In this document: positions 57,080-64,000 of the stretch, one piece after another
Layout: every line of letters begins with the position of its first letter
Position numbering within the stretch: the first letter of the stretch is position 1
Assembly (NCBI RefSeq): GCF_900088535.1
Contig: NZ_LT578417.1
Location: 1-64,000, forward strand
Length of the DNA stretch: 64,000 bases
DNA from: Cyanobium sp. NIES-981
Lineage (GTDB): Bacteria > Cyanobacteriota > Cyanobacteriia > PCC-6307 > Cyanobiaceae
Direction: 5' to 3'
Program-made: the position numbers and the translations under genes
Notes under the pieces: generated by a model
Databases searched by the model: none
What the model was told of the DNA's origin: nothing
The model's input: the letters and a program-made list of their open reading frames with translations, nothing else

Positions 57080-58552
57080 GTGCGTATCGACTGGCCAGCG
57101 CTGGAGCGCGAGCTGCGCCGGCTTCTGCCCCCCAGGGCCGTGGTGGCGGCCCGGCAGGAGCTGCTGGCCTACGACTGCGACGGCCTCACCCTGCACCGCC
57201 ATCAGCCGCCGCTGGTGGTGCTGCCGGAAACCACCCGCCAGGTGTCGGACGTGCTGGCCCTCTGCCACCGCCAGGGGGTGCCCTTCGTGGCCCGGGGCAG
57301 CGGCACCGGCCTCTCCGGCGGCGCCGTGGCGGAAACCGAGGCCCTGGTGGTGGCCACCAGCCGCATGCGCCGTGTGCTGGAGCTGGATCTGCCCAACCGG
57401 CGGGTGGTGGTGCAGCCCGGGGTGATCAACAGCTGGGTCACCCGGGCGGTGGCGGGCGACGGCTTCTACTACGCCCCGGATCCCTCCAGCCAGGTGGCCT
57501 GCAGCATCGGCGGCAACGTGGCCGAGAACTCCGGTGGCGTGCACTGCCTCAAGTACGGCGTCACCAGCAACCACGTGCTGGGCCTCGAGGTGGTGCTGCC
57601 CGACGGCACGGTGACCACCCTGGGCAGCGACCTGGACGAAACCCCCGAACTCGACCTGCGCGGCGCCTTCATCGGCAGCGAGGGCACCCTGGGCATCGCC
57701 ACCGCCATCACCCTGCGGCTGCTGCAGGCCCCCCAGAGCGTGGCGGTGCTGCTGGCCGATTTCACCGCCATGGAGGCCGCCGGTGAAGCGGTGCGGCTGG
57801 TGACGGCAGCCGGGGTGATGCCGGCGGGGATGGAAATGATGGACCGCCTCACGATCGAGGCGGTGGACGACTACTTCGGCTACGACGAATACCCCCGCGA
57901 TGCCGCGGCGGTGCTGCTGATCGAGCTGGACGGCCAGCAGCGGGAGGTGGCCGCGGCGGTGGAGCTGGCCACCGGCCTCTGCCGGCAGGCCGGTGCCCGC
58001 CAGGTGCGCCAGGCCTGGGATGCGGACGAGCGGGCCCAGCTGTGGAAGGGCCGCAAGTCGGCGATCTCGGCCCTGGGCCGCCGTTTCCCGAGCTACTACC
58101 TGCAGGACGGCGTGGTGCCCCGCAGCGCCCTGCCGCGGGTGCTGGCCGCGATCGAGCGGCTCAGTGAGCGCTACGGCCTGCCGGTGGCCAACGTGTTCCA
58201 CGCCGGCGACGGCAATCTCCACCCGCTGATCCTCTACCGGGCCGGCGAGCCGGGCATCGGCGCCCGGGTGCAGGAGCTCGGCGCCGAGATCCTGCGCCTC
58301 TGCGTGGAGGCGGGCGGCAGCATCACCGGCGAGCACGGCGTGGGCAGCGACAAGCGCTGCTACCTCGACTGGATGTTCAGCCCCGCCGACCTGGCCACCA
58401 TGCAGCTGGTACGGCGGGCCTTCGATCCGGAGGGCAGGGCCAACCCCGGCAAGATCTTCCCCACCCCCCGCACCTGCGCCGAGTCGGCCCGGAGGGTGGC
58501 CGTGCTCGAAGCCCAGGGGGTGAAGCTCCCCGCTGAGGCCGTGGTGGTTTAG
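57080..58552 (+). CDS. glcD: glycolate dehydrogenase subunit GlcD (FAD-linked oxidase)
   Basis: 490 aa from GTG. FAD_binding_4 domain: VPFVARGSGTGLSGGAV near residue 72, PDPSSQVACSIGGNVAENSGG, YGVTSNHVLGLEVVLPDG and GSEGTLGIAT. The FAD-oxidase C-terminal domain ends with NVFHAGDGNLHP, SGSITGEHGVG-like (GGSITGEHGVGSDKR) and RANPGKIFPTP. It oxidises photorespiratory glycolate to glyoxylate; glcE and glcF are not in the window. D-lactate dehydrogenases look alike. The stop overlaps the DUF1400 stop by 4 bp. Confidence 0.88.
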   Translation: MRIDWPALERELRRLLPPRAVVAARQELLAYDCDGLTLHRHQPPLVVLPETTRQVSDVLALCHRQGVPFVARGSGTGLSGGAVAETEALVVATSRMRRVLELDLPNRRVVVQPGVINSWVTRAVAGDGFYYAPDPSSQVACSIGGNVAENSGGVHCLKYGVTSNHVLGLEVVLPDGTVTTLGSDLDETPELDLRGAFIGSEGTLGIATAITLRLLQAPQSVAVLLADFTAMEAAGEAVRLVTAAGVMPAGMEMMDRLTIEAVDDYFGYDEYPRDAAAVLLIELDGQQREVAAAVELATGLCRQAGARQVRQAWDADERAQLWKGRKSAISALGRRFPSYYLQDGVVPRSALPRVLAAIERLSERYGLPVANVFHAGDGNLHPLILYRAGEPGIGARVQELGAEILRLCVEAGGSITGEHGVGSDKRCYLDWMFSPADLATMQLVRRAFDPEGRANPGKIFPTPRTCAESARRVAVLEAQGVKLPAEAVVV

Positions 58553-60297
58553 GGGTTCTTCCTGCGGAACGCCTCGATCTCGGCGCTCACCGCCTCGGAG
58601 GAGGCCCCGCTGACCAGGAACAGCTTGAAGCGCTGGTCCCTGGCCAGGTACTCGGCGAAGGACGAGCGCAGGAAGGGGCGGAAGGCGGCGTCCTGGCGCA
58701 GGTAGGCCCCGAAGAACGGCACGGTGATCGCCTGCATGTAGCCGCCGATCAGCCCCTGGCTGGGGAGGGTGAGATCGGTGATCGATTGGATCGCCTTGCT
58801 GATGCCCGGATCGATCTGGGTGAAGTTCACGTGGGCCTGCCCCTCCACGATCAGCCAGTACTTCTGCGGCGCCGTGAGCCAGGTGAAGGAGGCCGCCTGC
58901 TCCAGGGCCGGGGGGGTGGCCGGGTCGTAGCTGCCCGAGGCCAGCACCACCGGGATCCTGATCTGCTCCAGTCCCTTGCGGCCGAAGATGGCGCGGTTCA
59001 CCGGGTTGGCGGCGAACACGGCCACGGCGCGGGGATCCTGCAGCCCCTGAAGCTGCTCGGCCGGAAGTCGCAGGGCCTGGCACTGCAGCAGCAGGGCGAT
59101 GTCCAGGGCGGCGTACGGCCGCTCGCACTCCTCTTTCAGATAGGTGGGATCCACCTGGGCACCGGCGACGGCCAGCGCCGTGTAGCCGCCGAAGGAATGG
59201 CCGGCGATGCCCACCGACTTCAGCTGCAGCCTGCCCTGGAAGGCCGCGGCGTTACGGCGCTCCAGCTCATCGAGCACGAAGCTGATGTCCTTGGGGCGGT
59301 TGACGAAATCGTTGACGTCGAACAGGTCGGCGTGAAGGCCCCGCAGCGTCTCCTTCAGCCAGATCGTGTCGCTGCCGGGATGCTGGGGCGCCGCCACCAG
59401 ATAGCCGTGGGAGGCCATCTGCCGCAGGGCGATCGCGAAGTCCTCCGGCCTGGAGGCCAGGCCATGGGAGAACACGATCACCGGAACCGGCCCGGACCCG
59501 GCGATCGCCGGCCGGTACACATCCACGTAGAGGCTGCGGTTGCGCTGGGGATCGTTCAGTGTCCACACCTGTTCGCTCACCCTGTAGGGCCCCGGCCGGC
59601 GCGGATCCGGCAGGGTGGCGTAGTCCACCGGGGGCTGGGTGGCGGCCTCTTCGGCCGTGAGCCTGAGCATCGCGGTGTTCAGCTGCTCCGTGGCGGCGAT
59701 CACGCGCTTGGTGGCCTTTTCCGCGCCGAGCACCTTCTCGCCGTGGATCTGGATGTCGGACGGCAGCTGCCGCAGGGTGGAGAGCAGCGTCAGCCCCTCT
59801 TCTGAGAAGGCGGCGTTCACCAGCGCGGCCCGCAGGGCCAGCTGGCCGTTGCCCCCCCGCAGCAGGGTGATGGCCTTGCCGAGCCGCTTCAGCACGTCCG
59901 CTCCCATGCTGCTGTTGAAGAAGCGGGACACGATCAGCGGATCGACGTCAGCCCTGGTGGTGAGGGCCTTGCGGAGCATCGGCAGCTGCTCCGGCGGTAC
60001 GGCCTGCAGGAAGAAGGCGAGATCGTCCTCGATGGCGCCGGTCTCGGCAAAGGTTTCGAGGGAGCTCACCTTGAGGGAGCGGATCAGCGGCCCGTAGGAG
60101 AAGGAGATCGATTCCCCCGCCCGTGCCGCGCCGCCGCCCAGCCAGAGGGTGGCAGCCAGGGCGGCGAGCCCGAGCGCCCTGCCGAGGCCTGAGTTGCGGA
60201 GGCCCCGCCTGCCTGGGCTGCCTGGAGTCGCTGGCCGGATCGGGGACGAAGAGGGATCCTGAAGCTGGATCTGGCGCTGAACAAGCCCCTCGGCCAT
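58549..60297 (-). CDS. secreted alpha/beta hydrolase with DUF1400 domain
   Basis: 582 aa. A basic N-terminus then a signal helix (LGRALGLAALAATLWLGGGAARA) starts the exported protein. DUF1400 follows (ESISFSYGPLIRSLKVSSLETFAETG..., about 62-205). The hydrolase part has VIVFSHGLASRPEDF, VAAPQHPGSD, the nucleophile elbow VGIAGHSFGGYTALA (Ser), and VEGQAHVNFTQID (His). Resembles PAF-acetylhydrolase-like enzymes. It is a paralogue of the hydrolase at 28.9 kb. Tail-to-tail with glcD; downstream of xth on the same strand. Confidence 0.9.
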   Translation of the reverse strand: MAEGLVQRQIQLQDPSSSPIRPATPGSPGRRGLRNSGLGRALGLAALAATLWLGGGAARAGESISFSYGPLIRSLKVSSLETFAETGAIEDDLAFFLQAVPPEQLPMLRKALTTRADVDPLIVSRFFNSSMGADVLKRLGKAITLLRGGNGQLALRAALVNAAFSEEGLTLLSTLRQLPSDIQIHGEKVLGAEKATKRVIAATEQLNTAMLRLTAEEAATQPPVDYATLPDPRRPGPYRVSEQVWTLNDPQRNRSLYVDVYRPAIAGSGPVPVIVFSHGLASRPEDFAIALRQMASHGYLVAAPQHPGSDTIWLKETLRGLHADLFDVNDFVNRPKDISFVLDELERRNAAAFQGRLQLKSVGIAGHSFGGYTALAVAGAQVDPTYLKEECERPYAALDIALLLQCQALRLPAEQLQGLQDPRAVAVFAANPVNRAIFGRKGLEQIRIPVVLASGSYDPATPPALEQAASFTWLTAPQKYWLIVEGQAHVNFTQIDPGISKAIQSITDLTLPSQGLIGGYMQAITVPFFGAYLRQDAAFRPFLRSSFAEYLARDQRFKLFLVSGASSEAVSAEIEAFRRKNP

Positions 60298-60337
60298 GTG
60301 GCTCAGTGGATGGAGCCATCACGCTAGGCGCGGCCCA

Positions 60338-61174
60338 TCAGAGCGGCTCGTCCTCCAGCTCCTCCTCCGGGTCCGCCTCGGGCCAGGCCAGGTTCACCAC
60401 CACCGGCGCATGGTCACTGGGCTGCACGTTGCCGCGGGTGTGCTTGTGAATCCGGCAGCCGGTGGCGCAGGCCGCCAGCGTGTCGCACAGATAGATGTGG
60501 TCGATCCGCCAGCCCCGGTCCCGGTCCCAGGCGCCCGTGCGGTAGTCCCACCAGCTCCAGTGGCCGGAATCCGGTTCGAACAGGCGGAAGGCATCGGTGA
60601 GCCGGTCGCCGATGACATCGCGCAGGGCCTGGCGTTCCGCCTCGCTGGCCATGATCCCGCCGGTGAGCCGCTCCGGGTCGTGGAGGTCGCGGTCGTCCGG
60701 ACCGATGTTGAAGTCGCCCAGCATGCAGAGCGGATCACCCTGCTGCTCCTGCACCGCCAGGTAGCGGCGCAGGCAGGCGAGCCACTGCAGCTTGTAGCCG
60801 TACTTGTCGCTTCGCAGGGCACTGCCGTTGGGCACGTAGAGGTTGAGCACCCGCACGCCGTCCACCAGGGCGCTGATCACCCGTTTCTGCTGGCCGAGCG
60901 CCTGGGCGTCGGCGTCGCCGGGCAGCAGGGCCTCGAAACCGATCTGCACGTCCTCCAGCGGCAGCCGGCTCAGGATCGCCACGCCGTTGTAGGCCTTCTG
61001 GCCGCTGATCGCCGCCGTGTAGCCCAGCTCGGCGAAGGCGGCGCGGGGGAAGAGCTCGTCGGCCACCTTGGTCTCCTGCAGGCAGAGCACCTCCGGCCGC
61101 TCCTGATCCAGCCAGGTCTGCACCTGCTCCAGGCGCGTGCGCACCGAATTCACGTTCCAGCTGGCCAGGCGCAT
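60338..61174 (-). CDS. xthA: exodeoxyribonuclease III
   Basis: AP endonuclease and 3'-5' exonuclease of base-excision repair. 278 aa from MRLASWNVNSV; an upstream GTG would add 12 residues. Catalytic set: Asn7, Glu in CLQETKV, Asp/Asn in LGDFNIGPDDRD, Asp in RIDHIYL and His in QPSDHAPV. GVAILSRLP and YVPNGS are family-typical. The acidic C-terminal tail (EADPEEELEDEPL) is longer than in E. coli. Confidence 0.95.
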   Translation of the reverse strand: MRLASWNVNSVRTRLEQVQTWLDQERPEVLCLQETKVADELFPRAAFAELGYTAAISGQKAYNGVAILSRLPLEDVQIGFEALLPGDADAQALGQQKRVISALVDGVRVLNLYVPNGSALRSDKYGYKLQWLACLRRYLAVQEQQGDPLCMLGDFNIGPDDRDLHDPERLTGGIMASEAERQALRDVIGDRLTDAFRLFEPDSGHWSWWDYRTGAWDRDRGWRIDHIYLCDTLAACATGCRIHKHTRGNVQPSDHAPVVVNLAWPEADPEEELEDEPL

Positions 61175-61267
61175 GGGCAGGGTGGGCTCCACCGGGCCAT
61201 GGTCGGTCACCGAGGCACGCTCCAGCCAGCCCCTTTAGCATCGTGAGGACGGCCTGGAGATCCACGC

Positions 61268-61672
61268 ATGGCCCCGAGCCCAGCCCCGAGCCCGGCCCCG
61301 AGCCCGGCCCCGAGCCCCCCACGGCGGCCCTCTGGCCGCTTCACCCTGCTGCGGGCCTGCCTGTTCGGGCTCACTGCGGCCGTGATTCCCCCGATCGCCC
61401 TCACCTCCGCGGCTCAAGCCCAGCAGGCCGGATACGGCCAGACCCTCGGTGGCCCGCTCGAGGACAGTCGCAGGGATGTGGGCACCGGGGCCCCGCGCAG
61501 CACCGGCAACGCCTTCGACGCCACCAGCCCCATCGAGCTGATGAACCAGTTGCGGCGCGCCACGGCCCTGGACGACGCCACTCCCCCCGGCGATGCCGTG
61601 GATGCGGCGCTCAGGGACTTTGACTCCCAGCAGCCGGCCTCTCCGGGCTCTGCTCCGCTGCGTTCTCCCTGA
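61268..61672 (+). CDS. small secreted protein with PSPA repeats
   Basis: 134 aa. The N-terminus is APSPAPSPAPSPAPSPP, encoded by a 12-bp tandem repeat, then basic residues and a signal-like helix (LLRACLFGLTAAVIPPIALTSAAQA). The mature part (SPIELMNQLRRATALDDATPP) is short and polar. Role unknown. The true start may be lower down, because the repeat varies easily; no better ATG is seen. Tail-to-tail overlap of 62 bp with the TPR gene. Confidence 0.65.
   Translation: MAPSPAPSPAPSPAPSPPRRPSGRFTLLRACLFGLTAAVIPPIALTSAAQAQQAGYGQTLGGPLEDSRRDVGTGAPRSTGNAFDATSPIELMNQLRRATALDDATPPGDAVDAALRDFDSQQPASPGSAPLRSP
61276..61318. repeat. 12-bp in-frame tandem repeat
   Basis: Units of about ccccgagcccgg repeat three to four times, encoding Pro-Ser-Pro-Ala. 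It lies at the very start of the 134-aa gene and can change length without changing the frame. Confidence 0.85.
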
Positions 61673-62471
61673 GCGGAGCCTCCGCCGGCTTCGGCCGCAG
61701 GGCTTCGAGCCCCCAGGAGGCGGCCACCTCGTCCAGCCGCGGATCCCCCTTGTCGCCGCCGAGAGCCCTGGCCTGGGCCAGGGTGTTCTGGGCCGCCCCG
61801 GTATCGCCCCGTTCCTGCTGGATCAGGGCGCGGGCGAGCAGGGGCCGCGGGTCCTTGGGGAACTGGGTGTTGAGTTTGATCAGTTCGGCCTCGGCCTTGC
61901 CGGGCTGCCCCTGGCGTTGGTGCACGTTGGCCAGCAGCAGGCCGATTGGCACGGCAGTGTCCCGCAGCTTCGGCGTGATGGCGCGCTTGAGGGCGGCCTC
62001 CAGCTGGGCCACGGCCTGGGCGGTGCGCCCGGTTTCCACCTGGATCAGCGCCATCAGCTGCAGGGCCTCCACCTGGTCGGGCCGCTGGTTCAGCAGCTGG
62101 CGCAGCTCCCGTTCGGCCCCGCTGCGGTCGCCCTGATCACGGCGGACCTCCGCCAGCAGCAGCCGCAGCGACCAGCGCTCCGGCTGCTGGTCGGCCAGAC
62201 GCTCCAGCAGCGGGGTGGCCTCGGCCTTGCGGTCGAGGGCCACGAGCAGCTCCAGCAGCCGCTGCTGCTCCGCCACGCTGGCCTCGCCGGCATCCATCCG
62301 CCGGCGCAGGTCGGCCGCCTGCCGCTCCAGGCCCGGCCGGGAACCGGGGCCGTCCGGCCCGCCACCGCTCTGGAGCTGGCCCAGCCACCACCCGGCGCCC
62401 AGGCACGCCCCGGCCAGTCCTGTCACCGCCAGGCCCAGCCAGAGACCTTCACGGCGCGGAGCTGGGGGCAT
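61611..62471 (-). CDS. membrane-anchored TPR protein
   Basis: 286 aa. N-terminal anchor (GLWLGLAVTGLAGACLGAGWWLG, about 9-31), a coiled linker, and about five TPR units (LLELLVALDRKAEATPLLERL, LRLLLAEVRRDQGDRSGAERELRQL, ALQLMALIQVETGRTAQAVAQLEAAL, RALIQQERGDTGAAQNTLAQAR). TPR proteins hold partners together; the partner is unknown. The start MPPAPRREG is chosen to put the anchor at the N-terminus. Confidence 0.8.
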   Translation of the reverse strand: MPPAPRREGLWLGLAVTGLAGACLGAGWWLGQLQSGGGPDGPGSRPGLERQAADLRRRMDAGEASVAEQQRLLELLVALDRKAEATPLLERLADQQPERWSLRLLLAEVRRDQGDRSGAERELRQLLNQRPDQVEALQLMALIQVETGRTAQAVAQLEAALKRAITPKLRDTAVPIGLLLANVHQRQGQPGKAEAELIKLNTQFPKDPRPLLARALIQQERGDTGAAQNTLAQARALGGDKGDPRLDEVAASWGLEALRPKPAEAPLRENAAEQSPERPAAGSQSP

Positions 62472-62551
62472 GGAGGCAGGCAGACCGAACGGATGGACCC
62501 AGTCTGCCCCCCATGCCATCGCACGCCGTCACGACACCTACATTGGGCGCC

Positions 62552-63268
62552 ATGCGCCAACACCCCATCCCACCGGTCACGGAGCCGCTGCAATACCGGG
62601 CCATCGGCGTGGTGCGGGGCACCTTCGTGCCCAGCGATCCCGAGCAGCCCACGCGGGGAGCCATCCACACGGCGGACGGCAGCACCATCGAGGCGGTGGT
62701 GCTGGGCCGTCTGCTCACCCTGATGCGTCGCCACCTCGACCCGGAGCAGCCGCACCTCTGGGTGGTCTACCCCCGCTCCCGCGAGGCCGGCGGGCTGCAC
62801 CTTCAGATGGTGGGGGTGTGGGAGCCAAGCACCCTGGCCGAGGGCGAGGCCACGGCTGCCGATGATCCGGCCCCCACCGATGACCATCCGGCTCCCACCG
62901 ACGACCTGCCCGAGGGCGACAACTACTTCTCCATCCGCGGCGAGCTGATCTACACCCGCCCGGAATCGGGTGACCTGGTGGTGAAGGTGCGCCAGATGCC
63001 CCGTCCGGACGGCAGTCGTCCCGTTCCGTTCAAGCTGCAGCTCAAGGGGGAGATCCCTCTGCAGCATCTGCGCCACTTCGTGGCGCTCGACATGCGGCGC
63101 CAGGGGGAAGCCCTGCAGCTCGAGGGGTTCGAGGTGCTGGGGCCGGTGGCCCAGCGCGGCAGCCGTGGCGGCAAGGGCCGCCGGGAGGGAGGCGGTGGTG
63201 GCGCCGGCCGTCCCGGTGCGGGTCGCCGTGGCACCCCCCGTACGGCCGTGAGCCGTCCGGCCCGCTGA
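62552..63268 (+). CDS. conserved hypothetical protein with basic Gly-rich tail
   Basis: 238 aa. A folded N-terminal region (LQYRAIGVVRGTFVPSDPEQPTRGAIHTADG, LWVVYPRSREAGGLHLQMVGVWEP), an acidic linker, a second folded part (EGDNYFSIRGELIYT, PFKLQLKGEIPLQHLRHFVALDMRR) and a tail of Arg/Gly (RGGKGRREGGGGGAGRPG). The pattern of two beta-rich parts and an RG-rich tail suggests nucleic-acid contact (inference). An ATG at 62513 would add 13 residues. No named family recognised. Confidence 0.7.
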   Translation: MRQHPIPPVTEPLQYRAIGVVRGTFVPSDPEQPTRGAIHTADGSTIEAVVLGRLLTLMRRHLDPEQPHLWVVYPRSREAGGLHLQMVGVWEPSTLAEGEATAADDPAPTDDHPAPTDDLPEGDNYFSIRGELIYTRPESGDLVVKVRQMPRPDGSRPVPFKLQLKGEIPLQHLRHFVALDMRRQGEALQLEGFEVLGPVAQRGSRGGKGRREGGGGGAGRPGAGRRGTPRTAVSRPAR

Positions 63269-63269
63269 C

Positions 63270-64000
63270 ATGGCCTTCTGGGCCGCCACCAGTGGCACCT
63301 GGATCAACCTCCTCACCGTGCTGCTGGGCGGCCTCAGCGGCGCGGCCCTGGGCCGGCGCCTCCAGCCGCAGCTCACCCGCCAGTGGCAGCAGTGGCTCGG
63401 GGTGCTCACCCTCCTGCTGGCGATCGAGATGGTGCAGCCTCTCTGGCCGCTGCGGCTCGGTCCCTTCCCGGCGGTGCTCGCCGCCCTGCTGGTGGTGATG
63501 CTGGGGACAGCCTTCGGCCATGGCCTGGCCCTGGAGCAGCGGTTGGAAGGCTGGCTGCGGCGTCTGGGCCGGGCTGAGCCCCCGGGGCAGGCAGGCTCCC
63601 AGGACCAGGCCGCCGAGGTGGTGAGCGGGGCCTTCGTGCTCTTCTGCATCGGCCCGATGACCCTGCTGGGCTGCCTCCGCAACGGCGCTCTGGGGGATCC
63701 GGATCTGCTGCTGGTGAAGGCCGGCCTCGATGGCCTCAGCGCCGCGGTGCTCGCCGCCGCCGTGGGACTGGTGCTGCTGTGGGTGCTCCTGCCTCTGGGG
63801 GTGCTGCAGTTCGCCCTCTCGGGCGTCGGCGCCCTGGCGGCGGGTGGCTTCAGTGATCCCACCGGCGCGCCGGTGGTGCTGTTCACCGCCGCCGTGGGCG
63901 GCATCCTGGTGCTTGCCCTGGCCCTGGATCTGCTGAACCTGCCCCATCCTTCGGTGGTGAACGGGCTGGTGGCCCTGGCCCTGGCCCCTGCCCTCGGCTG
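63270..64000 (+). CDS. DUF554 family membrane protein (3' end outside window)
   Basis: At least 243 codons, open to the window end. MAFWAATSGTWINLLTVLLGGLSGAALGRRL is the typical DUF554 start (the GTxxN motif), followed by LTLLLAIEMVQ, FVLFCIGPMTLLGCLRNG (usually GSMTVxG) and DPDLLLVKAGLDGLSAAVLA. About six or seven helices are visible. The family is of unknown function, probably a transporter-like protein. It starts 1 bp after the upstream stop, suggesting coupling. Confidence 0.85.
   Translation, partial: MAFWAATSGTWINLLTVLLGGLSGAALGRRLQPQLTRQWQQWLGVLTLLLAIEMVQPLWPLRLGPFPAVLAALLVVMLGTAFGHGLALEQRLEGWLRRLGRAEPPGQAGSQDQAAEVVSGAFVLFCIGPMTLLGCLRNGALGDPDLLLVKAGLDGLSAAVLAAAVGLVLLWVLLPLGVLQFALSGVGALAAGGFSDPTGAPVVLFTAAVGGILVLALALDLLNLPHPSVVNGLVALALAPALG

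Overview
The window comes from a high-GC unicellular picocyanobacterium of the Synechococcus/Cyanobium group. The evidence is the 16S sequence with an rRNA spacer holding tRNA-Ile and tRNA-Ala, several small cyanobacteria-type proteins of unknown function, two cyanobacterial alpha/beta hydrolases of the DUF1400 type, a quinol-type (CuA-less) terminal oxidase cluster, and hemL (C5 tetrapyrrole route). Genes are dense, with frequent 1-4 bp stop/start overlaps and several tail-to-tail overlaps.

Layout. 1-5.8 kb: an rRNA operon (16S cut at its 5' end by the window edge, tRNA-Ile, tRNA-Ala, 23S, 5S) and its terminator. 5.8-20.8 kb: mainly housekeeping genes (polA, gltX, tRNA-Asp, tRNA-Trp, rplS, map, YajQ-like) mixed with a CPA1 antiporter, a BioD/DRTGG phosphotransacetylase-like protein, a DprA-like protein, a MAPEG protein and a methyltransferase. 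20.9-36.3 kb: a small unknown protein, a fused 5-oxoprolinase, an ion-transport group (SulP transporter, two-helix K+ channel, and a divergent Na+/H+ antiporter broken by an in-frame TAA), a DUF1400 hydrolase, and a coupled operon of an outer-membrane-type DUF481 protein, an MscS channel and gamma-glutamyltransferase. 36.4-42.4 kb: two DUF2231 membrane proteins, oxidase subunits II, I and III, and a GMC flavoprotein. Subunit II lacks the CuA ligands, which fits the alternative respiratory terminal oxidase (ARTO).

42.4-48.7 kb is an accessory island, partly lower in GC, with a glycosyltransferase, a decayed aldo/keto reductase, an IS3-type element carrying a textbook -1 slippery heptamer, an IS5-type transposase, a VOC protein and tandem repeats. 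48.7-51.8 kb holds an arylsulfatase, a membrane protein and a multiply frameshifted conserved gene. 51.8-61.2 kb has an orphan Nif11-like peptide, a tight cluster hemL / TRAP (TakP-like binding protein, DctQ, DctM) / YccF, a divergent glcD, a second DUF1400 hydrolase and exonuclease III. The last 3 kb holds a small secreted protein, a TPR protein, an unknown protein and a DUF554 membrane protein cut by the window end.

How the genes may work together (inference): GGT and 5-oxoprolinase are two arms of glutathione / gamma-glutamyl turnover. The ARTO cluster and GlcD both feed electrons towards respiration. The TRAP system probably imports 2-oxo acids. No CRISPR array, prophage or known defence system was seen. 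The least explained units are the DUF481-MscS-GGT operon, the hemL-TRAP cluster and the decaying loci around the island.
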